Source: Pseudomonadota bacterium
GTDB taxonomy: Bacteria; Pseudomonadota; Alphaproteobacteria; Rhizobiales; Xanthobacteraceae
Direction of reading: 5' to 3'
NCBI GenBank assembly: GCA_023386885.1
Contig: JAEWIX010000095.1
Span: 71,696 to 135,695 of the forward strand
Length of the DNA: 64,000 bases
In this document: positions 34,072 through 43,686 of the stretch, piece by piece
Numbering within the stretch: position 1 is the first letter of the stretch
Layout: each line of letters starts with the position of its first letter
The notes under the pieces: model-generated
Database searches by the model: none
Told to the model about the DNA's origin: nothing
Seen by the model: only the letters and a program-made list of their open reading frames with translations
Made by a program: the position numbers and the translations under genes

Positions 34072-35565
34072 ATGTCCATCAAGATGCCGGTGCCGGACGC
34101 GGGTGTGCTGAGCCGCCGCGACGAGATCGTCGCGGCGCTGCGACGTATCGTGCCGGGCGAAGGCGTCATCTCCAGCGCAGCGGAGATGGTCCCTTATGAA
34201 TCCGACGCGCTGAACTCCTACCGCCAGCCGCCGATGGTGGTGGTGCTGCCCGACACCACGGAGCAGGTGGCACAGGTTCTCAAGTATTGCCATGACAACG
34301 GCATTCGGGTGGTGCCGCGTGGTTCGGGGACGTCGCTCTCCGGTGGGTCGCTGCCGTTGGCCGATGCGGTCCTGCTGGGCATGGGCAAATTCAAGCGCAT
34401 CCGCGAGATTGATTTCGACAACCGCGTCGTCGTCACCGAGCCGGGCGTGACCAATCTCGCCATCAGTCAGGCGGTGGCGCATGCCGGTTTCTACTACGCG
34501 CCCGATCCGTCGTCGCAGATCGCTTGTTCGATCGGCGGCAACATCGCGGAGAATTCCGGCGGCGTGCATTGCCTGAAATACGGCATGACCACCAACAACG
34601 TACTGGGCTGCGAGATCGTTCTCATCACCGGCGAGATTCTGCGGATCGGCGGCAAGGCCCCGGAATGCAGCGGCTACGATCTGATGGGCGTGATTACCGG
34701 CTCAGAGGGGTTGTTGGGCGTCGTCACCGAAATCACCGTACGTATTCTGCAAAAGCCCGAGACCGCGCGCGCGGTGATGGCGGGTTTTCCCAGCGTGGAA
34801 TCGGCGGGCGAGTGCGTCGCGCGGATCATCGCATCGGGGATCATTCCCGCCGGCATGGAGATGATGGACAAGCCGGCGACCGCCGCCGCCGAGGCTTTCG
34901 TCAACGCGGGCTATCCGCTCGACGTTGAGGCGCTGCTGATCGTTGAACTCGACGGCCCCAAGGTCGAGGTCGACGAGTTGATCCTGCGGGTGGATGCCAT
35001 CGCCCGCGAATGCGGCCAGACCACCTGCCAGATATCGAACTCCGAAGAGGAGCGGTTGCTGTTCTGGGCTGGGCGCAAGGCGGCGTTTCCGGCGGTGGGG
35101 CGGATTTCGCCGGACTACATCTGCATGGACGGCACCATCCCGCGCGGACGGCTGGCCGAGGCGCTGACTCGTATTCGCGAACTCTCCGAGAAATATCAGT
35201 TGCGCTGCGCCAACGTGTTTCATGCCGGCGACGGCAATCTGCATCCGCTGATCCTGTTCGATGCGAATCTGCCGGGTGAGATGGATCGGGCCGAAGCATT
35301 CGGCGCGGATATCCTGCGTACCTGCGTCGAACTCGGCGGTGTTCTCACTGGCGAGCACGGCGTCGGCGTCGAGAAGCGCGACCTGATGCCGGAAATGTTC
35401 AGCGAGATCGATCTGGCCCAGCAACAACGCCTGAAGTGTGCGTTCGACTCGCAGGGGCTGTTGAACCCCGGCAAGGTGTTCCCGACCTTGCATCGCTGCG
35501 CCGAGCTTGGCCGGGTCCACGTCCATGCCGGGAAGCTGGCGTTCCCCGAACTTCCGCGGTTTTAG
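34072..35565 (+). CDS. glcD: Glycolate oxidase FAD-linked subunit GlcD
   Basis: 497 aa. FAD-binding PCMH domain ~50-225: VVVLPDTTEQVAQVLKYCHDNGIRVVPRGSGTSLSGGSLPL, VVTEPGVTNLAISQAV, SSQIACSIGGNIAENSGGVHCLKYGMTTNNVLG. The C-terminal FAD-oxidase domain has CANVFHAGDGNLHPLILFD and GGVLTGEHGVGVEKRD. With GlcE and GlcF it oxidises glycolate (or D-lactate) to glyoxylate (pyruvate) at the inner membrane. ATG 34072 has GGAG upstream; a TTG directly before it is rejected. Confidence 0.95.
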   Translation: MSIKMPVPDAGVLSRRDEIVAALRRIVPGEGVISSAAEMVPYESDALNSYRQPPMVVVLPDTTEQVAQVLKYCHDNGIRVVPRGSGTSLSGGSLPLADAVLLGMGKFKRIREIDFDNRVVVTEPGVTNLAISQAVAHAGFYYAPDPSSQIACSIGGNIAENSGGVHCLKYGMTTNNVLGCEIVLITGEILRIGGKAPECSGYDLMGVITGSEGLLGVVTEITVRILQKPETARAVMAGFPSVESAGECVARIIASGIIPAGMEMMDKPATAAAEAFVNAGYPLDVEALLIVELDGPKVEVDELILRVDAIARECGQTTCQISNSEEERLLFWAGRKAAFPAVGRISPDYICMDGTIPRGRLAEALTRIRELSEKYQLRCANVFHAGDGNLHPLILFDANLPGEMDRAEAFGADILRTCVELGGVLTGEHGVGVEKRDLMPEMFSEIDLAQQQRLKCAFDSQGLLNPGKVFPTLHRCAELGRVHVHAGKLAFPELPRF

Positions 35566-35566
35566 C

Positions 35567-35630
35567 GCGTTTTCGAGCGAAGCGGAATCCGGTTCGCGTG
35601 AAGAAAACGCTTCAAATCAAAGTGTCTAGG
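35567..35630. repeat. Dispersed repeat, family B, copy 2
   Basis: GCGTTTTCGAGCGAAGCGGA followed by TCCGGTTCGCGTGAAGAAAACGC, closely matching 8331-8446. It fills the glcD-glcE gap. Confidence 0.75.
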
Positions 35631-35640
35631 CAGGCGATTG

Positions 35641-36879
35641 GTGGATATTCTCAAAGTACGCGATGCGGCTGACGTCGAGCAGGTGGTGCAAGCCGCGCTC
35701 GCCAACGAGCAGCCCCTCGAAATTCTCGGTCATGGCAGCAAGCGCAGTATCGGCCATGCGCTGACGACCAATGCCGTGCTCGACATGTCGGCGCTTGATA
35801 CGATCGTTTCCTACGAGCCGAACGAGTTGTTGCTGACGGTCGGCGCCGGGGCGCCGCTGGCCGACGTGTTGTCGCTGATTGATTCCAAGAATCAGCATTT
35901 TGCGTTCGAGCCGATGAACCCGGTGAAGCTGCTTGGAACCGGCCACGACGCCGGGACGATCGGCGGCATGCTGGCGGCGGGGCTTGCCGGTCCGCGCCGC
36001 GTGAAAGATGGAGGTGCGCGCGATCATCTGCTAGGCGCGCATGCGGTGTCCGGTTTCGGCGAGAGCTTCAAGACCGGCGGCAAGGTGGTGAAGAACGTCA
36101 CCGGCTACGACCTCTGCAAGCTTTTGTGCGGTTCGTGGGGCACGCTCGCGGTGATGACCGAGGTGACGCTGAAGGTGATGCCGCGCCCCGAGAGCCAGTG
36201 CACTTTGGTGCTGCACGGGCTCGACGATGTGACGGCGGTACGAGCCATGACGGCGGCGCTGGGGTCGCCCTACGACGTCTCTGGCGCGGCGCATCTTCCG
36301 GCTTCTGTGCTACGCGATACGGATACGCGGCTGACGGAGGTTGCCGGCGGCAAAGCGCTGACGCTGCTGCGGCTCGAGGGTATCGCGGCGTCGGTGAAAC
36401 ATCGCGCCGGATCGTTGACTGCGGCGCTCGCAACTTACGGCGCGGCCGATGTGGTCGATGACGACGTGTCGGCTGGTCTCTGGCCGTTGGTGCGCGATGT
36501 CACGCCGTTTGCAGCCGAAGGTGCTTTTGGCGGACGGCCGGTGTGGCGGATCGTTTGTCCGCCGGCATCGGGCGGCAAACTGGGGCAGGGATTGGCCGCC
36601 GATACCGGCGGCGAGGTTGTCTACGACTGGGGCGGTGGATTGATCTGGGCTGCGCTGCCGTCGGATTCCGACGCCCACGCCGCGCTGGTGCGCGGCCGCG
36701 CCGAAGCCGCCGGTGGCCACGCCACCCTGATCCGTGCGCCGGAAAGCCTGCGCGCCACGGTCGATGTGTTTCACCCGCCGCAAGGCGGCGTCGCCGCGCT
36801 GACCCAGCGGGTCAAGCACAGCTTCGATCCGAAAGATCTCCTCAACCGTGGGCGGATGACGCGCGGGACGACGCCATGA
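35641..36879 (+). CDS. glcE: Glycolate oxidase subunit GlcE
   Basis: 412 aa from GTG 35641 (TTG 35638 is adjacent). It is a second PCMH-type FAD protein: ILGHGSKRSIGHAL, DMSALDTIVSYEPNELLLTVGAGAPLADVL, GTIGGMLAAGLAGPRRVKDGGARDHLLG and GGKVVKNVTGYDLCKLLCGSWGTLAVMTEVTLKVMPRPE. It forms the glycolate oxidase complex with GlcD and GlcF. TAGGCAGG precedes the start. Its TGA overlaps the glcF ATG. Confidence 0.94.
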   Translation: MDILKVRDAADVEQVVQAALANEQPLEILGHGSKRSIGHALTTNAVLDMSALDTIVSYEPNELLLTVGAGAPLADVLSLIDSKNQHFAFEPMNPVKLLGTGHDAGTIGGMLAAGLAGPRRVKDGGARDHLLGAHAVSGFGESFKTGGKVVKNVTGYDLCKLLCGSWGTLAVMTEVTLKVMPRPESQCTLVLHGLDDVTAVRAMTAALGSPYDVSGAAHLPASVLRDTDTRLTEVAGGKALTLLRLEGIAASVKHRAGSLTAALATYGAADVVDDDVSAGLWPLVRDVTPFAAEGAFGGRPVWRIVCPPASGGKLGQGLAADTGGEVVYDWGGGLIWAALPSDSDAHAALVRGRAEAAGGHATLIRAPESLRATVDVFHPPQGGVAALTQRVKHSFDPKDLLNRGRMTRGTTP

Positions 36880-38201
36880 GAACCGAATTCACACTGGCCC
36901 AACTGGCCGATCCCGATATCGCCGAAGCCGATAAGATCCTGCGGGCCTGCGTTCACTGCGGCTTCTGCACCGCGACCTGTCCAACCTATGTGTTGCTCGG
37001 CGACGAACTCGATAGTCCGCGCGGCCGCATCTATCTGATCAAGCAGATGCTTGAGAAGAACGAACCGCCGACCGCCGAGGTGGTCAAGCATGTCGACCGC
37101 TGCCTGTCGTGCCTCGCCTGCATGACCACCTGTCCCTCCGGCGTCAACTACATGCATCTGGTTGATCAGGCGCGGGTCAAGATCGAGAAGGAATACGAAC
37201 GACCTCTAACCGAGCAGTGGTTACGGCGCGTGCTGGCATGGGTGCTGCCCAATCCGAAATTGTTCCGGACCAGCATGATCCTGACGCGGCTTGGCCGCCC
37301 GCTGCTGGCGTTGTTGCCGACACCGCCGGTCGGGGCTACCGCTCCGACGCTTGTGAGTCGGTTGCGCGCGATGCTGGCGTTGGCGCCGCGCAGCCTGCCG
37401 CCCGCAGGGCCCGCTGCCGGGACGGTGTTCGCTGCGATCGGTCCCAAGCGCGGCCGCATTGCGCTGTTGCAGGGCTGTGCTCAACAGGTGCTGGCGCCGC
37501 GAATCAATCAGGCTGCGATACGTTTGCTGACGCGTCATGGCATCGAGGTCGTGCTGGTGGCGGATGAAGTCTGCTGCGGCGCGTTGACCCACCATCTCGG
37601 CCAGGATGACGCGGCGCTTGCTAATGCGCGAGCCAACGTCACGGCATGGGGCAAGGAGATCGATGGCGGCGGGCTCGATGCGATCCTGATGACCACGTCG
37701 GGCTGCGGCACCGTTATCAAGGATTACGGCTATTTGCTGCGTGAAGATCGCCAATATGCCGAGCAGGCCGCCCGCGTTTCCAGGCTGGCGAAGGACATCA
37801 CCGAGTACGTCGCGACGCTTGGTCTCTCGCCACCCGAGCGTCGCAGCGATCTGATCGTCGCTTATCATTCGGCGTGTTCGTTGCAACACGGACAGAAAAT
37901 CACACAGCTTCCAAAAGATTTGCTTTCCAAGAATGGATTCGTGGTGAAAGATATCCCGGAGAGCCACCTCTGTTGTGGTTCGGCGGGGACTTACAACATT
38001 CTCCAGCCTGAGATTGCGAGCAAGCTGCGTGATCGGAAAGTTGCAAACATTGCGACGACTGGGCCGGATATGATCGCAGCAGGCAACATCGGATGCATGG
38101 TTCAGATTGCCAGCGGGACGAATGTCCCGGTGGTGCATACGGTTGAGTTGCTCGATTGGGCGACGGGAGGTCCCAAGCCAGAATTACAAGGAACGGTGTA
38201 A
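36876..38201 (+). CDS. glcF: Glycolate oxidase iron-sulfur subunit GlcF
   Basis: 441 aa. Two 4Fe-4S motifs: CVHCGFCTATCP (~26-37) and CLSCLACMTTCPS (~76-88). Two cysteine-rich CCG domains: EVCCGALTHHLG and SHLCCGSAGTYNILQP. It passes electrons from the flavin subunits to quinone. ATGA overlap with glcE fixes the start. Confidence 0.95.
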   Translation: MRTEFTLAQLADPDIAEADKILRACVHCGFCTATCPTYVLLGDELDSPRGRIYLIKQMLEKNEPPTAEVVKHVDRCLSCLACMTTCPSGVNYMHLVDQARVKIEKEYERPLTEQWLRRVLAWVLPNPKLFRTSMILTRLGRPLLALLPTPPVGATAPTLVSRLRAMLALAPRSLPPAGPAAGTVFAAIGPKRGRIALLQGCAQQVLAPRINQAAIRLLTRHGIEVVLVADEVCCGALTHHLGQDDAALANARANVTAWGKEIDGGGLDAILMTTSGCGTVIKDYGYLLREDRQYAEQAARVSRLAKDITEYVATLGLSPPERRSDLIVAYHSACSLQHGQKITQLPKDLLSKNGFVVKDIPESHLCCGSAGTYNILQPEIASKLRDRKVANIATTGPDMIAAGNIGCMVQIASGTNVPVVHTVELLDWATGGPKPELQGTV

Positions 38202-38257
38202 AGCCGCGGACAACGCGGACTGCTTGATGTGTCTAAGTCGGCAACAGGAGGACGACG

Positions 38258-38647
38258 ATGGCTAAAGCCAAGAAAGCGCTCAAGTCGAAGACCAAGAGTT
38301 CCAAGAAGAAGGCCGCCAAGTCCGTAAAGAAGGCGGCGAAAAAGACCGCTAAGAAGACGACGAAAAAAGCTCCGAAGAAAAAGAAAGCCAAGGCCGCCGG
38401 TCGCAAGACGGCCAAGAAAGCGGCGGCCAGACGCTCGGCTCCGAAGAAAGCCGTAAAAAAGAAAGCAAAAAAGGCTGCCAAGAAAGCGGCTAAGAAGACC
38501 GTCAGGCGGAGTGCCAAGAAATCAAGCCCCGCGCGGACGATGATGCCACCCGCCGCGCCGAGTCCGGCGCCTGAGGTTGCACCTTTGCCGTTGTGGAGTA
38601 ATCCCGAGCCGTCGGATGGCGGCGGCGGTCCGTCCGGGACGACCTGA
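38258..38647 (+). CDS. Histone H1-like lysine-rich protein
   Basis: 129 aa. Residues 1-~90 are almost only Lys, Ala, Arg, Ser and Thr, in KKAAKK/KKTAKK repeats like the tail of eukaryotic H1 and bacterial H1-like (Hc1-type) proteins. Residues 91-129 are Pro/Gly-rich (PAAPSPAPEVAPLP...GGGGPSG). It is likely disordered and binds DNA or RNA. GGAGG before the ATG is strong. Not linked functionally to glcDEF; an own terminator follows. Confidence 0.85.
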   Translation: MAKAKKALKSKTKSSKKKAAKSVKKAAKKTAKKTTKKAPKKKKAKAAGRKTAKKAAARRSAPKKAVKKKAKKAAKKAAKKTVRRSAKKSSPARTMMPPAAPSPAPEVAPLPLWSNPEPSDGGGGPSGTT

Positions 38648-38656
38648 TGCAAATGG

Positions 38657-38697
38657 CAGCGCCGCTTCTGGACCAACCGGAAGCGGCGCTGTTTTTG
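38657..38697 (+). terminator. Rho-independent terminator after the H1-like gene
   Basis: CAGCGCCGCTTC/GAAGCGGCGCTG, 12-bp perfect stem with an 11-base loop, then TTTTT. Confidence 0.92.
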
Positions 38698-38930
38698 CTG
38701 CGTCCTCCCATCCCGGTCGATGCGGAAATGTTGTCGGCTTGCAACAGTCGATGCGGCACATCGTTCAGAACGGTGAAAGCCGCCTAATAAGGCAGCAAAT
38801 GCACTGCATTGTTGCTTTCCGTTCGTTCTTTCCCCCCGCAGATTGAACCCGCAAGCGAACACATGCCAGCGGCTGGACGCCGAGATTCGGCGAATGGCAG
38901 AGGGCTCAACCTGGTTCGATGGGGGTTGCC

Positions 38931-39872
38931 ATGAAGACAATTTATCTCGCCGCATCCGCATTATTGATCGCCGGAACGGCTGCCGCCTCCGCGGCTGATC
39001 TGCCCGCGAAGGTTTATACCAAGGCGCCGCCTCCGGTGGCCGCCTTCGATCCGTGGGATCTCGCGTTCGGGGCGGGTATTACCAACAACTACGTGTTCCG
39101 TGGCGTGAGCCAGTCGAACCGGGAAGCGTCGGTCAGCGCCTATTTCGAGCCCCGTTTCAACGTCACCAAGGATTTGCAGCTTTACGTCGGCGCCGCCGGC
39201 AACAGCATCTCCTTTACCAATCGCGCCGCCGCCGAGGTGGACGTCTATGCCGGCATCCGCCCGACCTTCGGCCCGGTCGCATTCGATTTCGGCGTCTGGG
39301 GTTATCTCTATCCCGGCGGGCAGTGCATCGACGGCAACGCCGGTGGTGTTGCGGCGGGCCTGTGTCCCACTGGTGCAGCCTTCCTGCCGAACGGCAATTT
39401 CATGAAGAAGGATGTCAGTTTCTACGAGTTCTACGGCAAGGTCACCTACACTGTCAGTGACGCCTTCTCGATCGGTGCCAACGCGTTCTACTCGCCGAAC
39501 TTCTTAAACTCCGGGGCGGATGGCACCTACGCATCGGTGACCGGCAAAGTGACTGCACCGACCGAATGGTTCGGCAGCAGCGGTGTCGGCATGTATCTGT
39601 CGGGTGAATACGGCCGTCAGTGGCTCGGGACGTCGGACGCGTTCTACGGCAACGTCAAGTTCGCCGACTACGACACCTGGAACGTCGGTATCGGCTTCAC
39701 CTATAAGGTGTTCACGCTCGACTTCCGTTACTCCGACACCAATCTGTCGAAGGCCGATTGCAATCTCTTCACGGGTGACTTCACCGCGACGGCTGCCGGT
39801 TCGAAGTGGTGCGGTGCCGCCGGCATCGTCAAGCTCTCGGCTGACCTGACGGCGATGACCAACCTGAAATGA
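38931..39872 (+). CDS. TorF-family putative outer-membrane porin
   Basis: 313 aa. Signal peptide KTIYLAASALLIAGTAAASAADLP. The mature part begins with WDLAFGAGITNNYVFRGVSQSN, the TorF/gcw_chp family hallmark (NYVFRGxSQ), and has alternating strands to the end (YDTWNVGIGFTYKVFTLDFRYSDTNL). About 12 strands are expected. ATG 38931 is preferred to 38919 because the signal peptide starts there. Substrate unknown. Confidence 0.9.
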   Translation: MKTIYLAASALLIAGTAAASAADLPAKVYTKAPPPVAAFDPWDLAFGAGITNNYVFRGVSQSNREASVSAYFEPRFNVTKDLQLYVGAAGNSISFTNRAAAEVDVYAGIRPTFGPVAFDFGVWGYLYPGGQCIDGNAGGVAAGLCPTGAAFLPNGNFMKKDVSFYEFYGKVTYTVSDAFSIGANAFYSPNFLNSGADGTYASVTGKVTAPTEWFGSSGVGMYLSGEYGRQWLGTSDAFYGNVKFADYDTWNVGIGFTYKVFTLDFRYSDTNLSKADCNLFTGDFTATAAGSKWCGAAGIVKLSADLTAMTNLK

Positions 39873-39895
39873 TCGATCTCAAATCGGTCGTGGGG

Positions 39896-39926
39896 AAAGG
39901 GCGGCAGCGATGCCGCCCTTTTGTTT
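39896..39926 (+). terminator. Terminator after the porin gene (may also serve the convergent ABC gene)
   Basis: AAAGGGCGGCA-GCGA-TGCCGCCCTTT, 11-bp perfect stem, then T-rich. On the opposite strand the A-run also gives a T-tail, so it can work both ways. Confidence 0.9.
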
Positions 39927-39944
39927 GGGATCAATGGCGAGCCG

Positions 39945-41693
39945 CTACGTCGGCTGTATGCCCTCTTTGATCGTATAGGCGGCAGATGCCGGTTCTTCGC
40001 TTCGGGTGAGCGTGATCTCACTTGCGTGGAAGGCTTCCAACGTGCCGCGATGACCGATCGAAACGATCGTCGTGGATGGAAGTTTCTCGGCGAGGGCCTT
40101 GTAAAGTTTCGCTTCGGCGGTTTCGTCGACGGAGGCGGTCGCCTCGTCGAGAAACAGATAGTCCGGCTTCGCCAACAGGGCCCGTGCCAGGCCAAGACGC
40201 TGCTGCTCACCGAGGGAGAGGTGCGCGTTCCAATGTGCTTCGTCGTCCAGATGGTCCACCAGCGCTGGAAGTCCCACCGTCTGGATCGCCGCACGCATCG
40301 TGGCGTCGTCGAATTTGTCCGGCTCGGCGGGATAGGCGACCGCGGCTTTCAGCGAGCCGACCGGAAAATAGGGCCGTTGCGGCAGGAACATCAGCCTTGC
40401 TGCGCTTGGAATGCGGATCGTGCCGGTACCGAATGGCCAGATGCCGCCGATGGCTCGGAACAGCGTCGATTTGCCGGACCCTGACGGCCCCTTGATCAGA
40501 GTCGTTTCGCCTCGCCGTAGGCGGAGCGCCTTGGCGGCGACCATCGGTTTGCCGTTCGGCAATTGTAGCAGAAGGTCGTCGAGCGCGATTGTCGCATCGT
40601 TGGCTGCTGCATGAGAGATCCGGCCAGGCTCGCTTGGCAGGGTCGTCGCGTGTGCGATTGCGGCCTCGAAACCGTCGAGACGGCTGACGACGGCGCGCCA
40701 TTCGGCCAGAGAGCGGTAAGTCGTGACGAAGAACGACAGCGCGCCCTGCACGCTGCCGAATGCGCTTGCTGTCTGCATCAAGCCGCCGAGTTGCATTTTG
40801 CCGGCGAAATAGGCTGGCGCCACTAGAATGAACGGAAACACCGTAGAGGCCTGAGAATAACTCGCCGTGAGTGCGGTGACTTTCTTAGTTCGGATCATGA
40901 TGGCGATCCAGTTATCGACCACGCGTTTGAAGCGATCCAGTAACTGATGACGCTCGGCAGCTTCGCCATGCAGCAGGGCGATCTGTTCTGCGTTTTCACG
41001 GACGCGCACCAGATTGAAGCGAAAGTCAGCTTCGTAGCGCTGTTGCATGAAGTCGAGTTGAATCAGAGGACGGCCGATCAGATGCGTCAGCACAGTGCCG
41101 ATGACGGCGTAGATCAGTGCGCCCCAAACCAGATAACCCGGAACATCGTAGGCATGACCGAACAAGTGAAGTGGTGCCGCCGCCGACAATCCCCAAAGGA
41201 TCACCACGAACGAGCCCAACGTCACGATTGATGACAACAGGCCGATTCCAATGTTCAAGGTGCGTTCGACGAAGAGCTTGACGTCATCGGTGACACGCTG
41301 ATCCGGATTGTCCGCGGCGTCGCCCAGCAGTTGCATCCGGTAGTGATTGGCTTCGTGTAGCCATTCGCCGAGGTAGCGGCGGGTCATCCATGCGCGCCAG
41401 CGAATCTGAAGCCACTGATTGAGATAGAGTTGATACACGGCCAGCAGGATGAAGATCGCCGCGATAACAACGAAGTAGGTCAGTTCAGAAACGAAGGTAT
41501 CCCAGTTTCGCTCCTGCAGAGCATTGTAAAACCGCTGGTACCACTGATTGAGCAGAACGTTGATGGCGACAATGGCCAGTTCGATGCCGATGACGGTGGC
41601 AAGCAGGATCCGGCCCGGCCATTTGTCTTCGGAGCGAAAATACGGAGCGGAGAGACGCCAGACGATGGCGAGGGTCTTGCCAAGATTCTGCAC
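39945..41693 (-). CDS. SbmA/BacA-like ABC transporter with fused ATPase (BclA/YddA type)
   Basis: 582 aa from GTG 41693, with GGAGAG upstream. Residues 1-~340 are the ABC_membrane_2 fold: WPGRILLATVIGIELAIVAINVLLNQWYQRFYNALQERNWDTF and WLQIRWRAWMTRRYLGEWL are shared with SbmA/BacA. ATPase domain: Walker A GPSGSGKST, signature LSLGEQQRLGLARALL, Walker B YLFLDEATASVD and GHRGTLEAFH. In Bradyrhizobium the BclA protein of this architecture imports peptides and is needed in some symbioses; whether this is BclA or the YddA-type paralogue cannot be settled here. Confidence 0.88.
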   Translation of the reverse strand: MQNLGKTLAIVWRLSAPYFRSEDKWPGRILLATVIGIELAIVAINVLLNQWYQRFYNALQERNWDTFVSELTYFVVIAAIFILLAVYQLYLNQWLQIRWRAWMTRRYLGEWLHEANHYRMQLLGDAADNPDQRVTDDVKLFVERTLNIGIGLLSSIVTLGSFVVILWGLSAAAPLHLFGHAYDVPGYLVWGALIYAVIGTVLTHLIGRPLIQLDFMQQRYEADFRFNLVRVRENAEQIALLHGEAAERHQLLDRFKRVVDNWIAIMIRTKKVTALTASYSQASTVFPFILVAPAYFAGKMQLGGLMQTASAFGSVQGALSFFVTTYRSLAEWRAVVSRLDGFEAAIAHATTLPSEPGRISHAAANDATIALDDLLLQLPNGKPMVAAKALRLRRGETTLIKGPSGSGKSTLFRAIGGIWPFGTGTIRIPSAARLMFLPQRPYFPVGSLKAAVAYPAEPDKFDDATMRAAIQTVGLPALVDHLDDEAHWNAHLSLGEQQRLGLARALLAKPDYLFLDEATASVDETAEAKLYKALAEKLPSTTIVSIGHRGTLEAFHASEITLTRSEEPASAAYTIKEGIQPT

Positions 41694-41999
41694 AGTTATT
41701 TCTCTCCAAGGAACAGATTGATTTTGCTGCTGAAAGCCGGTGAAGGCGGAAGCACGTCAAAGAATTTCGGGACATTATGTCGCTGCGTAATCTTGTCGCG
41801 GCGGTTGATTCGCTTCTAGCATAGGTACTTAGGGACCGAAGTCCGCCGGCCCCTTCATGTGGGAGGCAGCGTTATCCGGACGGCGTTCGCAGGGCAATCT
41901 TTCCAGAATCAACAACCCGTTAGGCAACTCGCGACAATTCCGCCCGAGGCGGCACAGGCGACAGGTTCTGTCTAACTTACAAAGGGTGGGGCAACGACA
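41694..41999. other. Divergent intergenic region between the BacA-like and lactate permease genes
   Basis: 306 bp without a gene. CCGCC-N3-GGCGG (41940-41952) and the GGGTGGGG ribosome site of the permease are the only elements I can point to. Confidence 0.5.
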
Positions 42000-43664
42000 A
42001 TGTGGAACCAAGTCTACAATCCGTTCGGCAATGCCGCACTATCAACGATCGCTGCGGCGATACCAGTCATCACGCTGTTGGTGTTGATCGCCAGCGGCAA
42101 GGTCAAGGCTCATATTGCGGCGATTACGGCGCTCATCGTCGCCAACCTGATCGCGATCTTCGTCTTCACGATGCCAGCCAATATGTCGATCCGCGCCTCA
42201 CTGCTCGGTGTCGTCGTCGGTTTCTTTCCCATCGGCTGGATCGTTCTCAACGTCATCTTCATGTACCAATTGACGCTGGCGTCGGGCCGATTTGAGACGC
42301 TCCAGCGTGCGATCGGCAGCGTGACTACTGATCGGCGAATTCAGATCCTGCTGATCGCATTCTCATTCGGCGCCTTCTTCGAGGGCGCATCCGGTTTCGG
42401 TACTCCGGTGGCAATTACCGGCGCCATCCTGATCGGATTGGGTTTCTCGCCGCTTGCAGCGTCTGGCCTGTCGCTGATCGCGAACACCGCACCGGTTGCG
42501 TACGGTGCGCTGGGTACGCCGATCCAGGGCCTCGCCTCGGTGACCGGTCTCGATCCCTATCTGCTCGGCGCGATGGTGGGTCGGCAATTGCCGATCTTCT
42601 CGCTGATCGTGCCGTTCTGGGTGATCTGGGCGTTTGCCGGTTGGAAGGGGATGAAGGAAGTCTGGCCTGCCATTCTAGTCACCGGCGTTTCGTTCGCTAT
42701 CCCGCAGTTCCTGATCTCGAACTACATCAACCCATGGATCGTCGATATCGGCGCTTCGCTGATTTCGATGGGCGCCTTGATCCTGTTCCTGCGGGTCTGG
42801 CAGCCCAAGACATTGTGGACGTCACCTGCACTGCGCAGTCACGACATCTCCGCAGATCTCGCCAAGCCGGACAAGAGCACGACGTTGCCCAAGCTGTCCC
42901 AAGCGGAGGTCTGGTCGTCGGTGCTGCCGTGGATCATCGTCTGCGCCGTGCTGCTGATCTGGGGCACCGGCTGGTTCAAGGCGGCGGTCAATCCGATCTT
43001 CACTTGGAACTACGCTGTTCCTGAACTGCATCACATGATCAACAAGGTCGCACCGATCGTCGCCAAGCCGACGCCTGAAGCCGCCGTGTTCTCGTTCCAG
43101 TACCTGTCGTTTACGGGAACCGGCATGCTGATTGCCGCGATCATTTCCGGGTTGGTGATGGGTTTCTCACCGGTCAAGATTCTCTCGGTCTATGGCAAGA
43201 CCATCCGGATCTGTGCGGTGTCGCTCATCACGATCTCGGCGATGCTGGCGATCGGTACGCTGACCAGGCTGTCCGGGATCGATGCGACGCTCGGACTGGC
43301 CTTCGCGGCAACGGGAGTGCTTTACCCGTTCTTCGGCACGTTGCTCGGCTGGTTGGGTGTAGCGTTGACCGGTTCGGACACCGCGTCGAACGTGTTGTTC
43401 GGCAATCTGCAGAGGATCACGTCGGAGCAACTCGGTCTGTCGCCGATCCTGATGAGCGCGGCGAATTCGTCGGGCGGCGTCATGGGCAAGATGATCGATG
43501 CGCAATCGATCGTCGTGGCTTCGACGGCAACCAACTGGTACGGACATGAGGGCAGCATCTTGCGCTTCGTGTTCAAGCACTCGATCACGCTGGCCTGCCT
43601 TGTCGGCGTGTTGGTGATGTTGCAAGCCTACGTCTACCCGTTCACCGCGATGGTCATCAAATAA
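42000..43664 (+). CDS. lldP: L-lactate/glycolate permease (LctP family)
   Basis: 554 aa, inner membrane, about 12-13 helices. MWNQVYNPFGNAALSTIAAAIPV is the usual start. FSFGAFFEGASGFGTPVAITGAILIGLGF, APVAYGALGTPIQGLA and LTGSDTASNVLFGNLQ...AANSSGGVMGKMIDAQSI are the family's signature loops. It imports L- and D-lactate and glycolate by proton symport. It lies 3.8 kb from glcDEF, which would oxidise these substrates. Terminator follows. Confidence 0.93.
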   Translation: MWNQVYNPFGNAALSTIAAAIPVITLLVLIASGKVKAHIAAITALIVANLIAIFVFTMPANMSIRASLLGVVVGFFPIGWIVLNVIFMYQLTLASGRFETLQRAIGSVTTDRRIQILLIAFSFGAFFEGASGFGTPVAITGAILIGLGFSPLAASGLSLIANTAPVAYGALGTPIQGLASVTGLDPYLLGAMVGRQLPIFSLIVPFWVIWAFAGWKGMKEVWPAILVTGVSFAIPQFLISNYINPWIVDIGASLISMGALILFLRVWQPKTLWTSPALRSHDISADLAKPDKSTTLPKLSQAEVWSSVLPWIIVCAVLLIWGTGWFKAAVNPIFTWNYAVPELHHMINKVAPIVAKPTPEAAVFSFQYLSFTGTGMLIAAIISGLVMGFSPVKILSVYGKTIRICAVSLITISAMLAIGTLTRLSGIDATLGLAFAATGVLYPFFGTLLGWLGVALTGSDTASNVLFGNLQRITSEQLGLSPILMSAANSSGGVMGKMIDAQSIVVASTATNWYGHEGSILRFVFKHSITLACLVGVLVMLQAYVYPFTAMVIK

Positions 43665-43686
43665 AACGGTGGCATTCAAACAACGG

